From Aeromicrobium sp. (GTDB taxonomy: Bacteria > Actinomycetota > Actinomycetes > Propionibacteriales > Nocardioidaceae): a stretch of DNA of 64,000 nucleotides. Made by a program: the position numbers and the translations under genes. The first letter of the stretch is position 1, and the number at the start of each line of letters is the position of its first letter. Shown here one piece after another: positions 31,950 through 41,454 of this stretch. The stretch lies in the NCBI RefSeq assembly GCF_023146395.1, contig NZ_JAGLCD010000016.1, forward strand, positions 1 to 64,000, in the 5' to 3' direction. A model generated the notes under the pieces. That model was given only the letters and a program-made list of their open reading frames with translations, did no database searches and was not told the DNA's origin.

Positions 31950-32692
31950 GCCTTCGTGCTCAGGGCGTCGGCGAACAGGAGCTTGCCGAGGCCTCGCTCG
32001 TAGCGGACCGGGTCGAGGGCCATCCGTGCCCGCGACTGGAAGGCCATCGTGTCGGTGTCGGCGGTCCAGTCGCCGCGCTGCATCGCCTTGAGGCCGGCGA
32101 CCGCGATGTCGCGCGGGTCCTCCTTGTGGCCGTCGACGTGCGCCGCCATCTGGGTGTCGACCGAGCCGACGATGAGCGAGGTCACGGTGATGCCGTCGGG
32201 CTCGAGCTCGGCGCGGGCGATGCCGCCGAGGTAGAGCGCCGCCGCCTTGGCCGGGGAGTACCCGCCCATGAAGGCGGTCGGGGCGATCGCCGCCACGGAG
32301 AGCACGTTGACGATCGAGCCACCGCCGTTGGCGGCGATGACCGGCGCGAAGGCGCGCGTCGTGGCGAGCGGGGCGAAGTAGTTGACCTCCATCTCGCGCC
32401 GGGCGGCCTCGTCGTCGCTGCACTTCACGAGCCGGTCCTGGGCGTGCAGGCCGGCGTTGTTGATCAGCACGGTGGCGTCGGAGCAGGTGTGGGCCGCCGC
32501 GGCGACGTCGGCGGCGTCGGTGACCTCGAGCTGCACGATCTCGGCGCCGGTGGCCCGGAGCTCGTCCGTCACGGTCGTGGTGTCGCGGACGCCGGCGTAG
32601 ACCTTCGCGGCCCCGCGGGCCAACGCCTCGGTGACGAAGGCCAGTCCGATGCCGCGGTTCGCCCCGGTCACGACGATGGTGGCTCCCGCCAC
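31946..32692 (-). CDS. Short-chain dehydrogenase/reductase
   Basis: From the GTG at 32692 the SDR has 248 residues and begins AGATIVVTGANRGIGLAFV, with TGxxxGIG at about residues 9-15. NNAG is present (VLINNAGLHA), and the catalytic Tyr and Lys lie in the MGGYSPAKAAAL stretch (YSPAK). The start is preferred because AGGAG lies five bases upstream; the open frame could extend another 31 codons into the motif-bearing promoter region. It is the first gene of a minus-strand operon with two acyl-CoA ligases and would oxidise an alcohol or reduce a ketone. Confidence 0.85.
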
Positions 32693-32753
32693 GCTCGCTC
32701 CTCGCACGCTGATCACCGGCACCTTTCGCTCGACGGCGCAGAGTGCTTGGCTT

Positions 32754-32804
32754 ATCACTCTGCTTGATGTAGTAATCTCTATCACACTGCTTGCTGAAGT
32801 GTCA
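32754..32804. promoter_or_regulatory. Two tandem regulon motifs in the divergent SDR/ligase promoter
   Basis: ATCACTCTGCTTGATGTAGT starts at 32754 and ATCACACTGCTTGCTGAAGT at 32781, 27 bp apart. Both match a motif found upstream of four other transcription units in this region (39838, 46631, 52545, 54357, 54433). A possible plus-strand promoter TTGGCT-N17-TAGTAA overlaps the first copy. The gap separates the minus-strand SDR operon from the plus-strand ligase operon, so one regulator could control both. Confidence 0.65.
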
Positions 32805-32836
32805 CGAGCTGATCACGACGGAAGGACGAGCGAACG

Positions 32837-34552
32837 ATGGCGATCTCCCGAGGACTGCACGCGCCCGACAAGGTGGCGGACTACCAGGCGCGGGGCTGGT
32901 GGTCCGACGAGACCGTCGACCAGCTCCTCGACCGTCAGGTCGCCGACCGACCCGACGAGCTCGCGGTCGTCGATCCGGCCAACCGGGCCGACCTGATGGG
33001 ATCGGCGCCGCGCCGCCTCACCTGGCGAGAGCTCGACGCCGAGGTCGTGGCGCTGGCCGCCCGCCTCGACGACCTCGGCCTGCAGCGCGGTCACGTGCTC
33101 GGGGTCCAGCTCCCCAACGCGATCGAGCTCGTCGAGGTGTACCTCGCGGCCTGGTCGCTCGGCATCGTCGTCTCGCCGCTGCCGATGCAGTACCGCCAGC
33201 GCGAGATCCTCGGCATGGCGAACCAGGCCGAGTTCGCCGCCTTCGTCACGAGCGCGACGTTCGGCGGGCGCAGCCCCGTGCTGGACGTGCTCGACGTCCG
33301 CGAGCAGATCCCGAGCCTGCGCACCGTCGCGGTGTTCGGCGACCCGGCCGAGCTCGAGGACGTCCCGGGCACCGTCGTGGCCTGGGCCCCGGCGGTGGCC
33401 ACGGACGCCGAGCGCGCGCAGGTGGCGAGCCGTCGCGCAGACGACCCCAACGACGCCAACGACTGCCTGACGATCTGCTGGACCTCGGGCACCGAGAGCG
33501 AGCCGAAGGGCGTGCCGCGCGCCCACCTGGAGTGGCTCGCGATCTGCCGCGCCACGGTCGAGGCTCCGCGGGTCGTGGCCGAGGACGTGCTGCTCAACCC
33601 CTTCCCGATGGTCAACATGGCCGGCATCAACGGCATGTTCCTGCCGTGGCTGCGGACCGGCTGCGTGCTCGTGCAGCACCACCCGTTCGACCTGCCGACG
33701 TTCCTGCAGCAGATCGCGGTCGAGCGCGTGACCTACACCGTCGCCCCGCCGGCGCTGCTGTGGATGCTGCTGCACAACGAGGAATTGCTGGCTCGAGCCG
33801 ACCTCTCGAGCCTGACGCGGCTCGGGTCCGGCTCGGTGCCGCTCCAGCCGGCGATGGTCCGGGGCTGGCAGGAGAAGTTCGGGATCGGCGTCATCAACTT
33901 CTTCGGGTCCAACGAGGGCATCGGCCTGCTGTCGAGCGTGGAGGACTTCCCCGACCCGGACGACCGCGCCCAGTACTTCCCCCGGTACGGGGCCCCCGGC
34001 ATCACGTGGTCGTCGAGCCTGTCCGATCAGGTCGGGGTGACTCTGGTCGACCCGGCCACCGACGAGGAGATCACCGAACCCGGCGTGCCGGGCGAGCTGC
34101 GCCTGAGCGGTCCGACGGTGTTCGCGGGATACCTCAACCCCGAGGGTCGGGCGAATCCGTTCGACGAGCAGGGTCGGCTGCGCACGGGCGACATCTTCGA
34201 GATCGCGGGTGACCGGGACCAGTTCCTGCACTACCTCGACCGGGCCAAGGACCTCGTGATCCGGGGCGGTATGAACATCGCGCCCGCCGAGCTCGAGGGC
34301 CTGATCGGCGACCACCCGGACGTCGTCGACGTCGCCGTGATCGGCGATCCGGACGACGTGCTCGGCGAGCGCGTCGCCGCGGTCGTGACCTTGCGCCCCG
34401 GCGCCACGATGACCCTGGAGGAGCTCGTCGCCTTCCTGCGCGGGAAGCAGATCGCCTCCTACAAGCTGCCCGAGCGGCTCGCGGTGATGGGCGAGCTGCC
34501 GCGCAACCCGGTGGGCAAGATCCTCAAGCGCGAGCTGCGGCAGGGAGCGTGA
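32837..34552 (+). CDS. Acyl-CoA synthetase, ligase 3 (cyclohexanecarboxylate-CoA ligase-like)
   Basis: This 571-residue class I adenylating enzyme has ICWTSGTESEPKGVPRAH (A3, with TSGTES instead of SGTTG), INFFGSNEGIG (A5), YLDRAKDLVIRGGMNIAP (hinge) and LPRNPVGKILKREL (A10 Lys). TSGTE-type A3 sequences are seen in cyclohexanecarboxylate- and related alicyclic acid-CoA ligases. The ATG follows GGAAGGACGAGCG. It is first in a plus-strand operon with another ligase and an NMO-like protein. Confidence 0.9.
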   Translation: MAISRGLHAPDKVADYQARGWWSDETVDQLLDRQVADRPDELAVVDPANRADLMGSAPRRLTWRELDAEVVALAARLDDLGLQRGHVLGVQLPNAIELVEVYLAAWSLGIVVSPLPMQYRQREILGMANQAEFAAFVTSATFGGRSPVLDVLDVREQIPSLRTVAVFGDPAELEDVPGTVVAWAPAVATDAERAQVASRRADDPNDANDCLTICWTSGTESEPKGVPRAHLEWLAICRATVEAPRVVAEDVLLNPFPMVNMAGINGMFLPWLRTGCVLVQHHPFDLPTFLQQIAVERVTYTVAPPALLWMLLHNEELLARADLSSLTRLGSGSVPLQPAMVRGWQEKFGIGVINFFGSNEGIGLLSSVEDFPDPDDRAQYFPRYGAPGITWSSSLSDQVGVTLVDPATDEEITEPGVPGELRLSGPTVFAGYLNPEGRANPFDEQGRLRTGDIFEIAGDRDQFLHYLDRAKDLVIRGGMNIAPAELEGLIGDHPDVVDVAVIGDPDDVLGERVAAVVTLRPGATMTLEELVAFLRGKQIASYKLPERLAVMGELPRNPVGKILKRELRQGA

Positions 34553-36117
34553 CCGTGACGGCCGAGCCGACCTGGGCCACCCCGGTCGCGGACGCGATGG
34601 CCCGAGCGGGGCATCGCGTGGCCTTCCGGACGCCGGACGCCACCCGGACGCACGCCGAGTCGCTCGCCCGGGCCTCCCGACTCGCGCACGCGCTCGCTGG
34701 CCAGGGCATCGGTCCGGGCGACCGGGTCGCCCTCGTGGTCGACGCGGAGGCCGACGCCGTCGAGTCCTATCTCGCGGTCGGCCTGACGGGGGCCACCGCG
34801 GTGCAGGTCAACGACCGGCTGCAGGGCCCGGAGATCGCCGAGGTGCTCGACCTTGCTGCGCCACGCGCCGTGATCCACACCGCCGCGCACGCCGAGCGCC
34901 TCGCGCCGCTGCTGGCCGGCAGTGGCGTGCTCGTCGTGGGGCACGGCGCCGCGGGCCGGCTCGACCTCGACGCCTCCGCCGCGATGGCCTCCTCCGGCAC
35001 CGCCAGGCCTCCGCGGGTCCTCGTGCCGGCGGGCACTCCGGGGATCGTGGGCTTCACGAGCGGCACGACCGGACGTCCGAAGGGGGTCGTGCACACCCAC
35101 GCGAACCTGGCCCGGATCGTGCGGCACATGCCGGCCCACGACGGCCTGCGCTGGGGCAGTCGCTGCGGCTTCACCGGCACCCTGGCGTTCGCGGCCGGCA
35201 TCTGGGGCGTCGTGCTGCCGCACCTCTACGTGGGCGGCGAGATCTCCTGGATGGCCGGGCTCGCGCCCGATGCCTGGGTCGACCGCATGATCGCCGAGCG
35301 CACGACCTTCACCTATGCGCCGACCCCGCTGATGGGCGCGTTCGCCGATGCCGTGCGGCGTCGACCCGAGGTGCTCGACCACCTCGACGGGGTGCTGCAC
35401 TCCGGCTCGCTCGCGCCGCGGGAGGCCACGGTCGACCTCGTCGACGCGATCGGCCACCGCTACGTCGAGACGTACGGCATGACCGAGACGGGAGCGCCGG
35501 TCACGGCCACCGTGCCGGCCGACTGGCGACCGGGCGCCGAGGCCGACGATCCGTTCTCCTCCGCGGGACGGGCCACCTCGATCGCGCGGGTGCTGGTGCT
35601 GGACGAGCACGGGGCCGAGCTCCCCGCCGGTGAGGTCGGTGAGGTGGTCGTGGAGAGCGAGACGCTGTTCGCCGGCTACCTCGACGACCCGGTCCAGACG
35701 GCCGAGGCGCTGCGCGACGCGGGCTCGGGCAGGCCGCGTCTGCACACCGGCGACCTCGGGAGCCTCGACGCGGCCGGTCACCTGTACGTCAGGGGGCGGG
35801 CCAAGGACATGATCGTGACGGGTGGCATGAACGTGTACCCCGCGGAGGTCGAGCGGGTCATCGCCCGGGCCGAGGGCGTCGCCGACGTCGCGGTGCTGGG
35901 CGTGCCCGACGAGCGCTGGGGCGAGACCGTCGTGGCGGCCGTGGTGCCGACCCCGGGCGCGTCGCTCGACCTGACCGCGCTCGAGGCCTTCGTGCGTGGG
36001 CAGCTCGCCGGCTACAAGAAGCCCACGCGCGTGCGGGTCGTCGACGAGCTGCCCCGCAACGCGAGCCTGAAGGTGCGCAAGGACGTCCTGCGCCGAGAGT
36101 TCGAGGAGACCCCGTGA
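34549..36117 (+). CDS. Acyl-CoA synthetase, ligase 4
   Basis: The 522-residue enzyme has GIVGFTSGTTGRPKGVVHTH (A3), ETYGMTETGAP (A5), YVRGRAKDMIVTGGMNVYP (hinge) and LPRNASLKVRKDVLRREF. The A10 region reads ASLKVRK where most ligases have PxGKxxK, so the catalytic Lys is probably still present in the form SLK. The GTG start overlaps the previous stop (GTGA). This is the most compact of the four ligases in the island. Confidence 0.9.
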   Translation: MTVTAEPTWATPVADAMARAGHRVAFRTPDATRTHAESLARASRLAHALAGQGIGPGDRVALVVDAEADAVESYLAVGLTGATAVQVNDRLQGPEIAEVLDLAAPRAVIHTAAHAERLAPLLAGSGVLVVGHGAAGRLDLDASAAMASSGTARPPRVLVPAGTPGIVGFTSGTTGRPKGVVHTHANLARIVRHMPAHDGLRWGSRCGFTGTLAFAAGIWGVVLPHLYVGGEISWMAGLAPDAWVDRMIAERTTFTYAPTPLMGAFADAVRRRPEVLDHLDGVLHSGSLAPREATVDLVDAIGHRYVETYGMTETGAPVTATVPADWRPGAEADDPFSSAGRATSIARVLVLDEHGAELPAGEVGEVVVESETLFAGYLDDPVQTAEALRDAGSGRPRLHTGDLGSLDAAGHLYVRGRAKDMIVTGGMNVYPAEVERVIARAEGVADVAVLGVPDERWGETVVAAVVPTPGASLDLTALEAFVRGQLAGYKKPTRVRVVDELPRNASLKVRKDVLRREFEETP

Positions 36118-37052
36118 CCCAGACCCTGACGAACCGGCCGGCCTGGATCGACACCCTCACGGTGCCCGTCGTCGCCGCACCCATGTTCCTGGTGTCCGGG
36201 CCCGATCTCGTGATCGCCACGAGTCGGGCGGGGGCGGTGGGCACCTTCCCGGCGCCGAACTGCCGCACGCCCGAGGAGCTGGACGCGTGGATGGGCACGA
36301 TCGGCGACGCACTGGTCGACGAGCCCTGGGCCCTGAATCTCGTGACGCACCGCACCAACGCGCGCCTGGAGGACGACCTGCGCCTCGTGGCCGAGCACCG
36401 ACCGCCGGTCGTCATCACGGCGCTCGGCTCGCCCCGACCCGTGATCGAGACGGTGCACGCCTATGGCGGCCTGGTGATCGCCGACGTCGTGACGCTGGGG
36501 CTGGCGCGCAAGGCCATCGCGGCCGGCGTCGACGGTCTCGCGTGCGTCTCGGCGGGGGCCGGCGGGCACACGGGCTTCCTCTCGCCCTTCGCGTTCGTGT
36601 CGGCCGTGCGTCGCGAGTTCGACGGACTCGTGACGATCGGCGGCGGCATCAGCGACGGGTTCGGGGTGGCCGGCGCGATCGCCGCGGGTGCCGACCTGGT
36701 GTACATGGGCACGAGCTTCCTCGCGACCCGCGAGAGCATGGCCGTGCCGGAGTACAAGCAGATGGTCGTCGACCACGAGGTCGACGACCTCGTGGTGAGC
36801 GACGGCATCACCGGCACCGCGGCGTCGTGGCTGCGTCCGAGCCTGGTGGCGAACGGGCTCGACCCCGACGCGCTGGTCGGGCCGGCCGAGCGCGTCTACG
36901 ACGCGACGCAGTCGCCCGCGAAGCGGTGGAAGGACGTGTGGGCCGCGGGTCAGGGGATCGGCGCGGTCACGGCGGTCGAGCCCGCTGCGGACGTCGTGGC
37001 CCGGCTCGCCGAGGAGTACCGCCAGGCGCTGGAGCGGATGCGCACCCGCTGA
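36114..37052 (+). CDS. Nitronate monooxygenase / 2-nitropropane dioxygenase-like flavoprotein
   Basis: The 312-residue TIM-barrel FMN protein contains VPVVAAPMFLVSGPDLV at the N terminus, CVSAGAGGHTGF (the AGGHxG site with the family His) and GADLVYMGTSFLAT (phosphate loop). The family includes nitronate monooxygenases and enoyl reductases. Its place at the end of an acyl-CoA ligase operon (GTGA overlap with the ligase) makes an enoyl-CoA or enone reductase role as likely as nitronate oxidation (inference). Confidence 0.85.
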   Translation: MTQTLTNRPAWIDTLTVPVVAAPMFLVSGPDLVIATSRAGAVGTFPAPNCRTPEELDAWMGTIGDALVDEPWALNLVTHRTNARLEDDLRLVAEHRPPVVITALGSPRPVIETVHAYGGLVIADVVTLGLARKAIAAGVDGLACVSAGAGGHTGFLSPFAFVSAVRREFDGLVTIGGGISDGFGVAGAIAAGADLVYMGTSFLATRESMAVPEYKQMVVDHEVDDLVVSDGITGTAASWLRPSLVANGLDPDALVGPAERVYDATQSPAKRWKDVWAAGQGIGAVTAVEPAADVVARLAEEYRQALERMRTR

Positions 37053-37057
37053 CCCCG

Positions 37058-37082
37058 CCGCCCCGCCCACCCGGCGGGGCGG
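37058..37082. terminator. Bidirectional hairpin terminator
   Basis: CCGCCCCGCC (37058-37067) and GGCGGGGCGG (37073-37082) form a perfect 10-bp stem with a 5-base loop. It lies between the convergent NMO-like and tesB genes. Confidence 0.75.
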
Positions 37083-37094
37083 GCGCGCGGTGAG

Positions 37095-37979
37095 TCAGGT
37101 CAAGGGGCGGATGAGGGCCTCCTGGGTGATGCGGCACGCCTGGGCGCCGTCCGCGCCGAACACCGCGGCGTCGATCAGCGCGCGCGAGTCGTGCGCCGCC
37201 GACGTGGCGTGCTCGAAGAGCAGCCACTCATCGGCGCGGACGTCACGGTGGAACCACATGGTGTGGTCGAGCGAGACGGCCCACCAGGTGCGCCCGAGCG
37301 TCGTCTCCGCGCCGGTCGTGTGACCGTGCGGGGTCACGGCGGTCGACATCAGCATGAGGTCGCTCGCGTAGGCCACCGCCGCGCGGTGCAGGAGCGGGTC
37401 GTCGCCGAGCGGATCGACGGCCCGCATCCAGATGTTCTGCGGTGGCGCCGCGCCTGGCGCGACGGCGTCACGGTCTGCGCCGGGCGCCGGCTCGGGCTCG
37501 ACCCGGATCTCGATCGCGCGGAAGTCGTCCCAGAACCGGCCCAGGCCGCCGTCGGGCTCGGCCAGGACCCGCAGGTCGACCGCGGCCTCGGGACCGAGGG
37601 CGCGCGGCGTCGGGCGGGAGTGGCTCAGCCCGGAGTCGATCCTGGTGCAGGAGACGACCGTGCGGCACAGCAGCCGGTCGTCCTGCCACGCGCTGACCTC
37701 GCGGGTCGAGACGCTGCGGCCGTCGCGCAGACGTTCCACGCGGAACGACACCGGCTCCCCCGAGCGCCCGCCCCGCAGGAAGGTCGTGTGCAGCGAGTGC
37801 GGCAGGCATCCCTCCGGCACGGACCGACCGGCCGCCATGAGCGACTGGCCCACGAGCTGGCCCCCGAACAGCTGGGGGAGCGCCAGCACGTCGACCGCAC
37901 CGACCCAGAGGTCGTCGTCTCGCTGCTCGACGTGGAGGACCTGCGACAGGTCGGCCTGCGCCGGGCCTGCGGTCGTCAC
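37095..37979 (-). CDS. tesB: Acyl-CoA thioesterase II
   Basis: The 294-residue double-hotdog protein matches TesB: VLALPQLFGGQLVGQSLMAA near the N terminus, LHTTFLRGG in the first hotdog, and DHTMWFHRD plus DEWLLFEHATSAAHDSRAL in the second, with the catalytic Asp in LDHTMWF and the Ser/Gln region in the C-terminal motif. It hydrolyses acyl-CoA to free acid and CoA. The GTG at 37979 overlaps the DUF1295 stop by 4 bp. It may release CoA when pathway intermediates accumulate. Confidence 0.93.
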   Translation of the reverse strand: MTTAGPAQADLSQVLHVEQRDDDLWVGAVDVLALPQLFGGQLVGQSLMAAGRSVPEGCLPHSLHTTFLRGGRSGEPVSFRVERLRDGRSVSTREVSAWQDDRLLCRTVVSCTRIDSGLSHSRPTPRALGPEAAVDLRVLAEPDGGLGRFWDDFRAIEIRVEPEPAPGADRDAVAPGAAPPQNIWMRAVDPLGDDPLLHRAAVAYASDLMLMSTAVTPHGHTTGAETTLGRTWWAVSLDHTMWFHRDVRADEWLLFEHATSAAHDSRALIDAAVFGADGAQACRITQEALIRPLT

Positions 37980-38812
37980 CGGTCCGAGGTCGCGCGAGGC
38001 GTGCGGCGCGGCGGCATCGGGAAGAAGCCGCTCGTCGTGGCGATGTAGTGCTCGTACGCCTCGCCGCGCTTGCGCCGCATGCCCTTCTCGAGCAGCTTCT
38101 TGCCGCTGTACGAGACCAGGAGCTTGGTCATGACGATGGGCGCGATGATCGTGACGAGACCACCCCAGTGGCCCAGGGCCAGCAGGAACAGCCCGACCCA
38201 CACGCACGAGTCGCCGAAGTAGTTGGGGTGACGGGTCCAGGCCCACAGGCCCCGGTCCATGATGCGCCCCTCGTTGGCCGGGTCGGCCTTGAACCGGGCC
38301 AGCTGCCAGTCACCGACGGCCTCGAACGTGAAGCCGATGGCCCACACCGCGATGCCGAGCCAGCCCAGCACGCCCAGCGGCGCGTCCTGGTACATCGCGA
38401 ACTGCACGGGCAGTGAGACGACGACGATCAGGAGTCCCTGCAGGCCGTAGATCTGCTTGACGAGGAACACCACGAGGCTGCCGCCCTGGCGCGACGCGAG
38501 CAGGCGGGTGTAGCGCGGGTCCTGGCCGTGGCCGAGATTGCGCCGACCGATGTAGAGCCCGAGGCGCAGGCCCCAGACCGCGGTGAGGGCGAGCACGACG
38601 AGACGCCGGGCGTCGTCGCCGTCGGCGCCCATCGACGCGAGGTACGAGACCACGGCGACGACGACGAAGCCCGGTCCCCAGCAGATGTCGATGATGGAGT
38701 GGTTCGAGATGGCGGAGGCGATCGCCATGACGACGCCGATGAAGACGACGACGGCGGCGATGCTGATCACCAGGTTGAGGGCGAGGTCGCCCCAGGGGAA
38801 CGCGGAGTTCAT
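37976..38812 (-). CDS. DUF1295 membrane protein (steroid 5-alpha-reductase superfamily)
   Basis: The 278-residue protein has about six or seven membrane helices and the C-terminal family signature GLWAWTRHPNYFGDSCVWVG followed by GKKLLEKGMRRKRGEAYEHY. DUF1295 proteins belong to the steroid 5-alpha-reductase/isoprenylcysteine methyltransferase fold, and the RHPNYFG site binds the NADPH or cosubstrate. In this operon (SDR-DUF1295-TesB) a double-bond reductase role on a lipid or terpenoid is an inference. Confidence 0.88.
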   Translation of the reverse strand: MNSAFPWGDLALNLVISIAAVVVFIGVVMAIASAISNHSIIDICWGPGFVVVAVVSYLASMGADGDDARRLVVLALTAVWGLRLGLYIGRRNLGHGQDPRYTRLLASRQGGSLVVFLVKQIYGLQGLLIVVVSLPVQFAMYQDAPLGVLGWLGIAVWAIGFTFEAVGDWQLARFKADPANEGRIMDRGLWAWTRHPNYFGDSCVWVGLFLLALGHWGGLVTIIAPIVMTKLLVSYSGKKLLEKGMRRKRGEAYEHYIATTSGFFPMPPRRTPRATSDR

Positions 38813-38864
38813 GGATCGGTCCTTCGGGATCGGTCGAGATGGTGCAGGGTCGAGGTGAGGGGCG

Positions 38865-39770
38865 TCAGGCGAGGTCGGCGAGAAGGCTCTGGAAGGCCTC
38901 CTGGGCGCTGCTGTAGGTGTGCGGCTCTCCCTCGCGGCTCCGGTCGAGCAGGTCCTCGAGGTCGCGCGGGTCCAGGCGCCCCGGGGGGTGTGCGACCGTG
39001 GCGTGCTCGACGACGTCAACGGCTCGGACGGCGGACCCTGCGGCCACGACGACCTGGCCGTTCAGGACGCAGGCCGGATCGGCCAGAGCGCCGATGACGG
39101 GCGCGACCAGCTCGGGGCGCAGGTGCTCGGCCTGCTCCGGCGCGATGCCGTCGGTGGTCATCTGGGTCAGGGCGTAGGGGAGCAGCACGTTCGTCAGCAC
39201 GCCCTTGGGTGCCCCTTCGAAGGCGGCGGTGCGCGCGAGCGCGATGACCGCACCCTTGCTCGCCGCGTACGCCGCGGCCGCGAGCTCGCCGTGCAGGCCT
39301 GCGCCAGAGGCGACGACGATGATGCGGCCGTGCCCGGCCGGACGCATGGCGGCTGACGCGGCAGCCACGACCAGCGCGGTGCCGGTGACGTTGACGTCCA
39401 TGACGTGGCGGAACGTCTCCGGGGAGGACTTGTGCAGCATCTCCAACGGGTTGATCGCCGCGCTCGTGACGCAGATGTCGAGCCGCCCGAAGTGGCGCGT
39501 CGCGTCCTCGACGAGGCTCGCGGCGGTCGCGGGGTCGGCGACGTCGCCGTGATGGGCGACGGCGCGGCCTCCGGCGGCCTGGATCTCGGCCACGACGTGA
39601 TCGGCCGGACCGAGGCCGTTCTCGTCGACCTGCCGGTTGCGGTTGTTGACGACGACCGCCGCGCCGAGCTCGGCGAGATGGAGCGAGAAGGCGCGGCCGA
39701 GGCCCTTGCCACCTCCGGTGACGATCGCGACCTGCCCGGCGAGGGGCTGGTCGGGCTGGGCTTCGGACAT
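38865..39770 (-). CDS. SDR, (3R)-hydroxyacyl-CoA dehydrogenase-like (MFE-2 N-domain type)
   Basis: This 301-residue SDR has AIVTGGGKGLGRAFSLHLAE (TGxxxGxG), then VVNNRNRQVDENGLGPADHV with the inserted loop typical of the (3R)-hydroxyacyl-CoA dehydrogenase part of multifunctional enzyme 2. Catalytic residues are in IIVVASGAGLHG (Ser) and AYAASKGAV (Tyr, Lys). A C-terminal extension of about 60 residues lacks a hydratase or SCP2 domain. The ATG at 39770 follows AGAGGTG. It is first in a minus-strand operon diverging from the carotenoid-oxygenase operon. Confidence 0.87.
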   Translation of the reverse strand: MSEAQPDQPLAGQVAIVTGGGKGLGRAFSLHLAELGAAVVVNNRNRQVDENGLGPADHVVAEIQAAGGRAVAHHGDVADPATAASLVEDATRHFGRLDICVTSAAINPLEMLHKSSPETFRHVMDVNVTGTALVVAAASAAMRPAGHGRIIVVASGAGLHGELAAAAYAASKGAVIALARTAAFEGAPKGVLTNVLLPYALTQMTTDGIAPEQAEHLRPELVAPVIGALADPACVLNGQVVVAAGSAVRAVDVVEHATVAHPPGRLDPRDLEDLLDRSREGEPHTYSSAQEAFQSLLADLA

Positions 39771-39837
39771 GCGACACCTCTGGCGTTTCGGGGTCCGGGC
39801 GTTGCCTGGGGCAACTTTTCTGGCCTCGGACGGTGGA

Positions 39838-39861
39838 GTTACTCTGATAGTAGTAGTACGG
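39838..39861. promoter_or_regulatory. Regulon motif in the SDR / carotenoid oxygenase divergent gap
   Basis: GTTACTCTGATAGTAGTAGT starts at 39838. It matches the shared motif and contains TACT-N5-AGTA and TACT-N8-AGTA symmetries. It lies 68 bp before the minus-strand SDR ATG and about 60 bp before the oxygenase ATG, so it can serve both operons. Confidence 0.6.
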
Positions 39862-39921
39862 TGTGACGCAGATGACAAGGCCCCGGCGGAGATCGGTGGG
39901 GCGAGACGAAGGGGAACTTCC

Positions 39922-41439
39922 ATGGATGTCGAGCTCGTCGGACGCCTCCTGTCCACGCTGCCGGAGGACGACGACCACCCGTACCGCACGGGTCCGTGGC
40001 AGCCGCAGACGAACGAGTGGAAGGCCGACGGCCTCGAGGTCGTCGAGGGCGAGATCCCGACCGATCTGGACGGGGTCTACCTGCGCAACACCGAGAACCC
40101 GGTGCATCCGTCGCTGAAGAACTACCACCCCTTCGACGGCGACGGGATGATCCACGTCGTCGGCTTCCGCGATGGTGAGGCGTTCTACCGCAACCGCTTC
40201 ATCCGCACCGACGGGCTGCTGGCCGAGCAGGAGCACGGCGGGCCGCTGTGGGCCGGGCTGGCCGAGGCGCCGCAGTGGGCCCTGCGCGAGGACGGGTGGG
40301 GCTCGCGCACCCGGATGAAGGACGCCTCCAGCACCGATGTCGTCGTGCACCGCGGTGTCGCGCTCAGCAGCTTCTACCAGTGCGGTGACCTGTACCGGAT
40401 CGATCCGTTCACGGCCGAGACGATGGGCAAGGAGAGCTGGAACGGGCACTTCCCCTTCGACTGGGGCGTGTCGGCCCATCCGAAGGTCGACGGCCGCACC
40501 GGCGAGATGCTGTTCTTCAACTACAGCAAGGAGGCGCCGTACATGAAGTACGGCGTCGTCGACGAGAACAACGACCTCGCGCACTACATCGACGTCCCGC
40601 TCCCGGGTCCGCGTCTGCCGCACGACATGGCTTACACCGAGAACTACGCGATCCTCAACGACTGTCCGCTGTTCTGGGACGAGGAGCTGCTCAAGCGCGA
40701 CGCTCACGTGGCACGGTTCCGTCCCGACCTCCCGACCCGTTTCGCGGTCATCCCGCGTCGCGGCCAGACCTCCGACATCCGCTGGTTCGAGGCCGAGTCG
40801 ACCTACGTGCTGCACTTCGTCAACGCCTACGAGGACGGGGACGAGATCGTCCTGGACGGCTTCTTCCAGGGCGACCCGGAGCCGGCCGACAACGGCATGG
40901 GCGACAAGTGGCAGCGCGCGTTCCGCTTCCTCGCACTGGATCGCATGCAGTCACGCCTGCACCGCTGGCGCCTCAACCTCGTGACCGGTCAGGTCAAGGA
41001 GGAGCAGCTCAGCGAGTCGATCACCGAGTTCGGGATGATGAACGGCGACTACACCGGCGAGAAGTACCGCTACGCCTACGCCGCGACGGGCAAGCCCGCC
41101 TGGTTCCTGTTCGACGGTCTGACCAAGCACGACCTGCACACCGGCACCGAGGAGCACTACAGCTTCGGCGACAACGTCTACGGCAGCGAGACCGCGATGG
41201 CACCGCGCGTCGGATCGACCGCGGAGGACGACGGATACCTCGTGACCTTGACGACCGACATGAACCAGGACGCCTCCTTCGCCGTGGTGTTCGACGCGGC
41301 GCGCGTCAGTGACGGGCCGGTCTGCAAGCTCAAGCTCCCCGAGCGGATCTCCTCCGGCACGCACTCGACGTGGGCGCCAGGGGCCGAGCTGCGTCGCTGG
41401 CAGACCGCCGACTCCGCGGCGTCTGCCGTCGGGCTCTAG
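39922..41439 (+). CDS. Carotenoid oxygenase family (four-His Fe(II) alkene-cleaving dioxygenase)
   Basis: This is a 505-residue seven-bladed propeller enzyme of the family that includes apocarotenoid, lignostilbene and resveratrol cleavage dioxygenases. It begins with the family stretch IPTDLDGVYLRNTENPV and HPFDGDGMIHVV. All four iron-binding His residues are identifiable: H186 (SAHPKVD), H234 (LPHDMAYTE), H298 (VLHFVNAYED) and H481 (GTHSTWAPG). It cleaves a C=C bond with O2 to give carbonyl products. No signal peptide is seen. The ATG follows AAGGGGAA. It leads an operon with the HxlR fusion regulator, VOC and epoxide-hydrolase-like genes. Confidence 0.95.
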   Translation: MDVELVGRLLSTLPEDDDHPYRTGPWQPQTNEWKADGLEVVEGEIPTDLDGVYLRNTENPVHPSLKNYHPFDGDGMIHVVGFRDGEAFYRNRFIRTDGLLAEQEHGGPLWAGLAEAPQWALREDGWGSRTRMKDASSTDVVVHRGVALSSFYQCGDLYRIDPFTAETMGKESWNGHFPFDWGVSAHPKVDGRTGEMLFFNYSKEAPYMKYGVVDENNDLAHYIDVPLPGPRLPHDMAYTENYAILNDCPLFWDEELLKRDAHVARFRPDLPTRFAVIPRRGQTSDIRWFEAESTYVLHFVNAYEDGDEIVLDGFFQGDPEPADNGMGDKWQRAFRFLALDRMQSRLHRWRLNLVTGQVKEEQLSESITEFGMMNGDYTGEKYRYAYAATGKPAWFLFDGLTKHDLHTGTEEHYSFGDNVYGSETAMAPRVGSTAEDDGYLVTLTTDMNQDASFAVVFDAARVSDGPVCKLKLPERISSGTHSTWAPGAELRRWQTADSAASAVGL

Positions 41440-41454
41440 CCCGGCGGATCGGGG

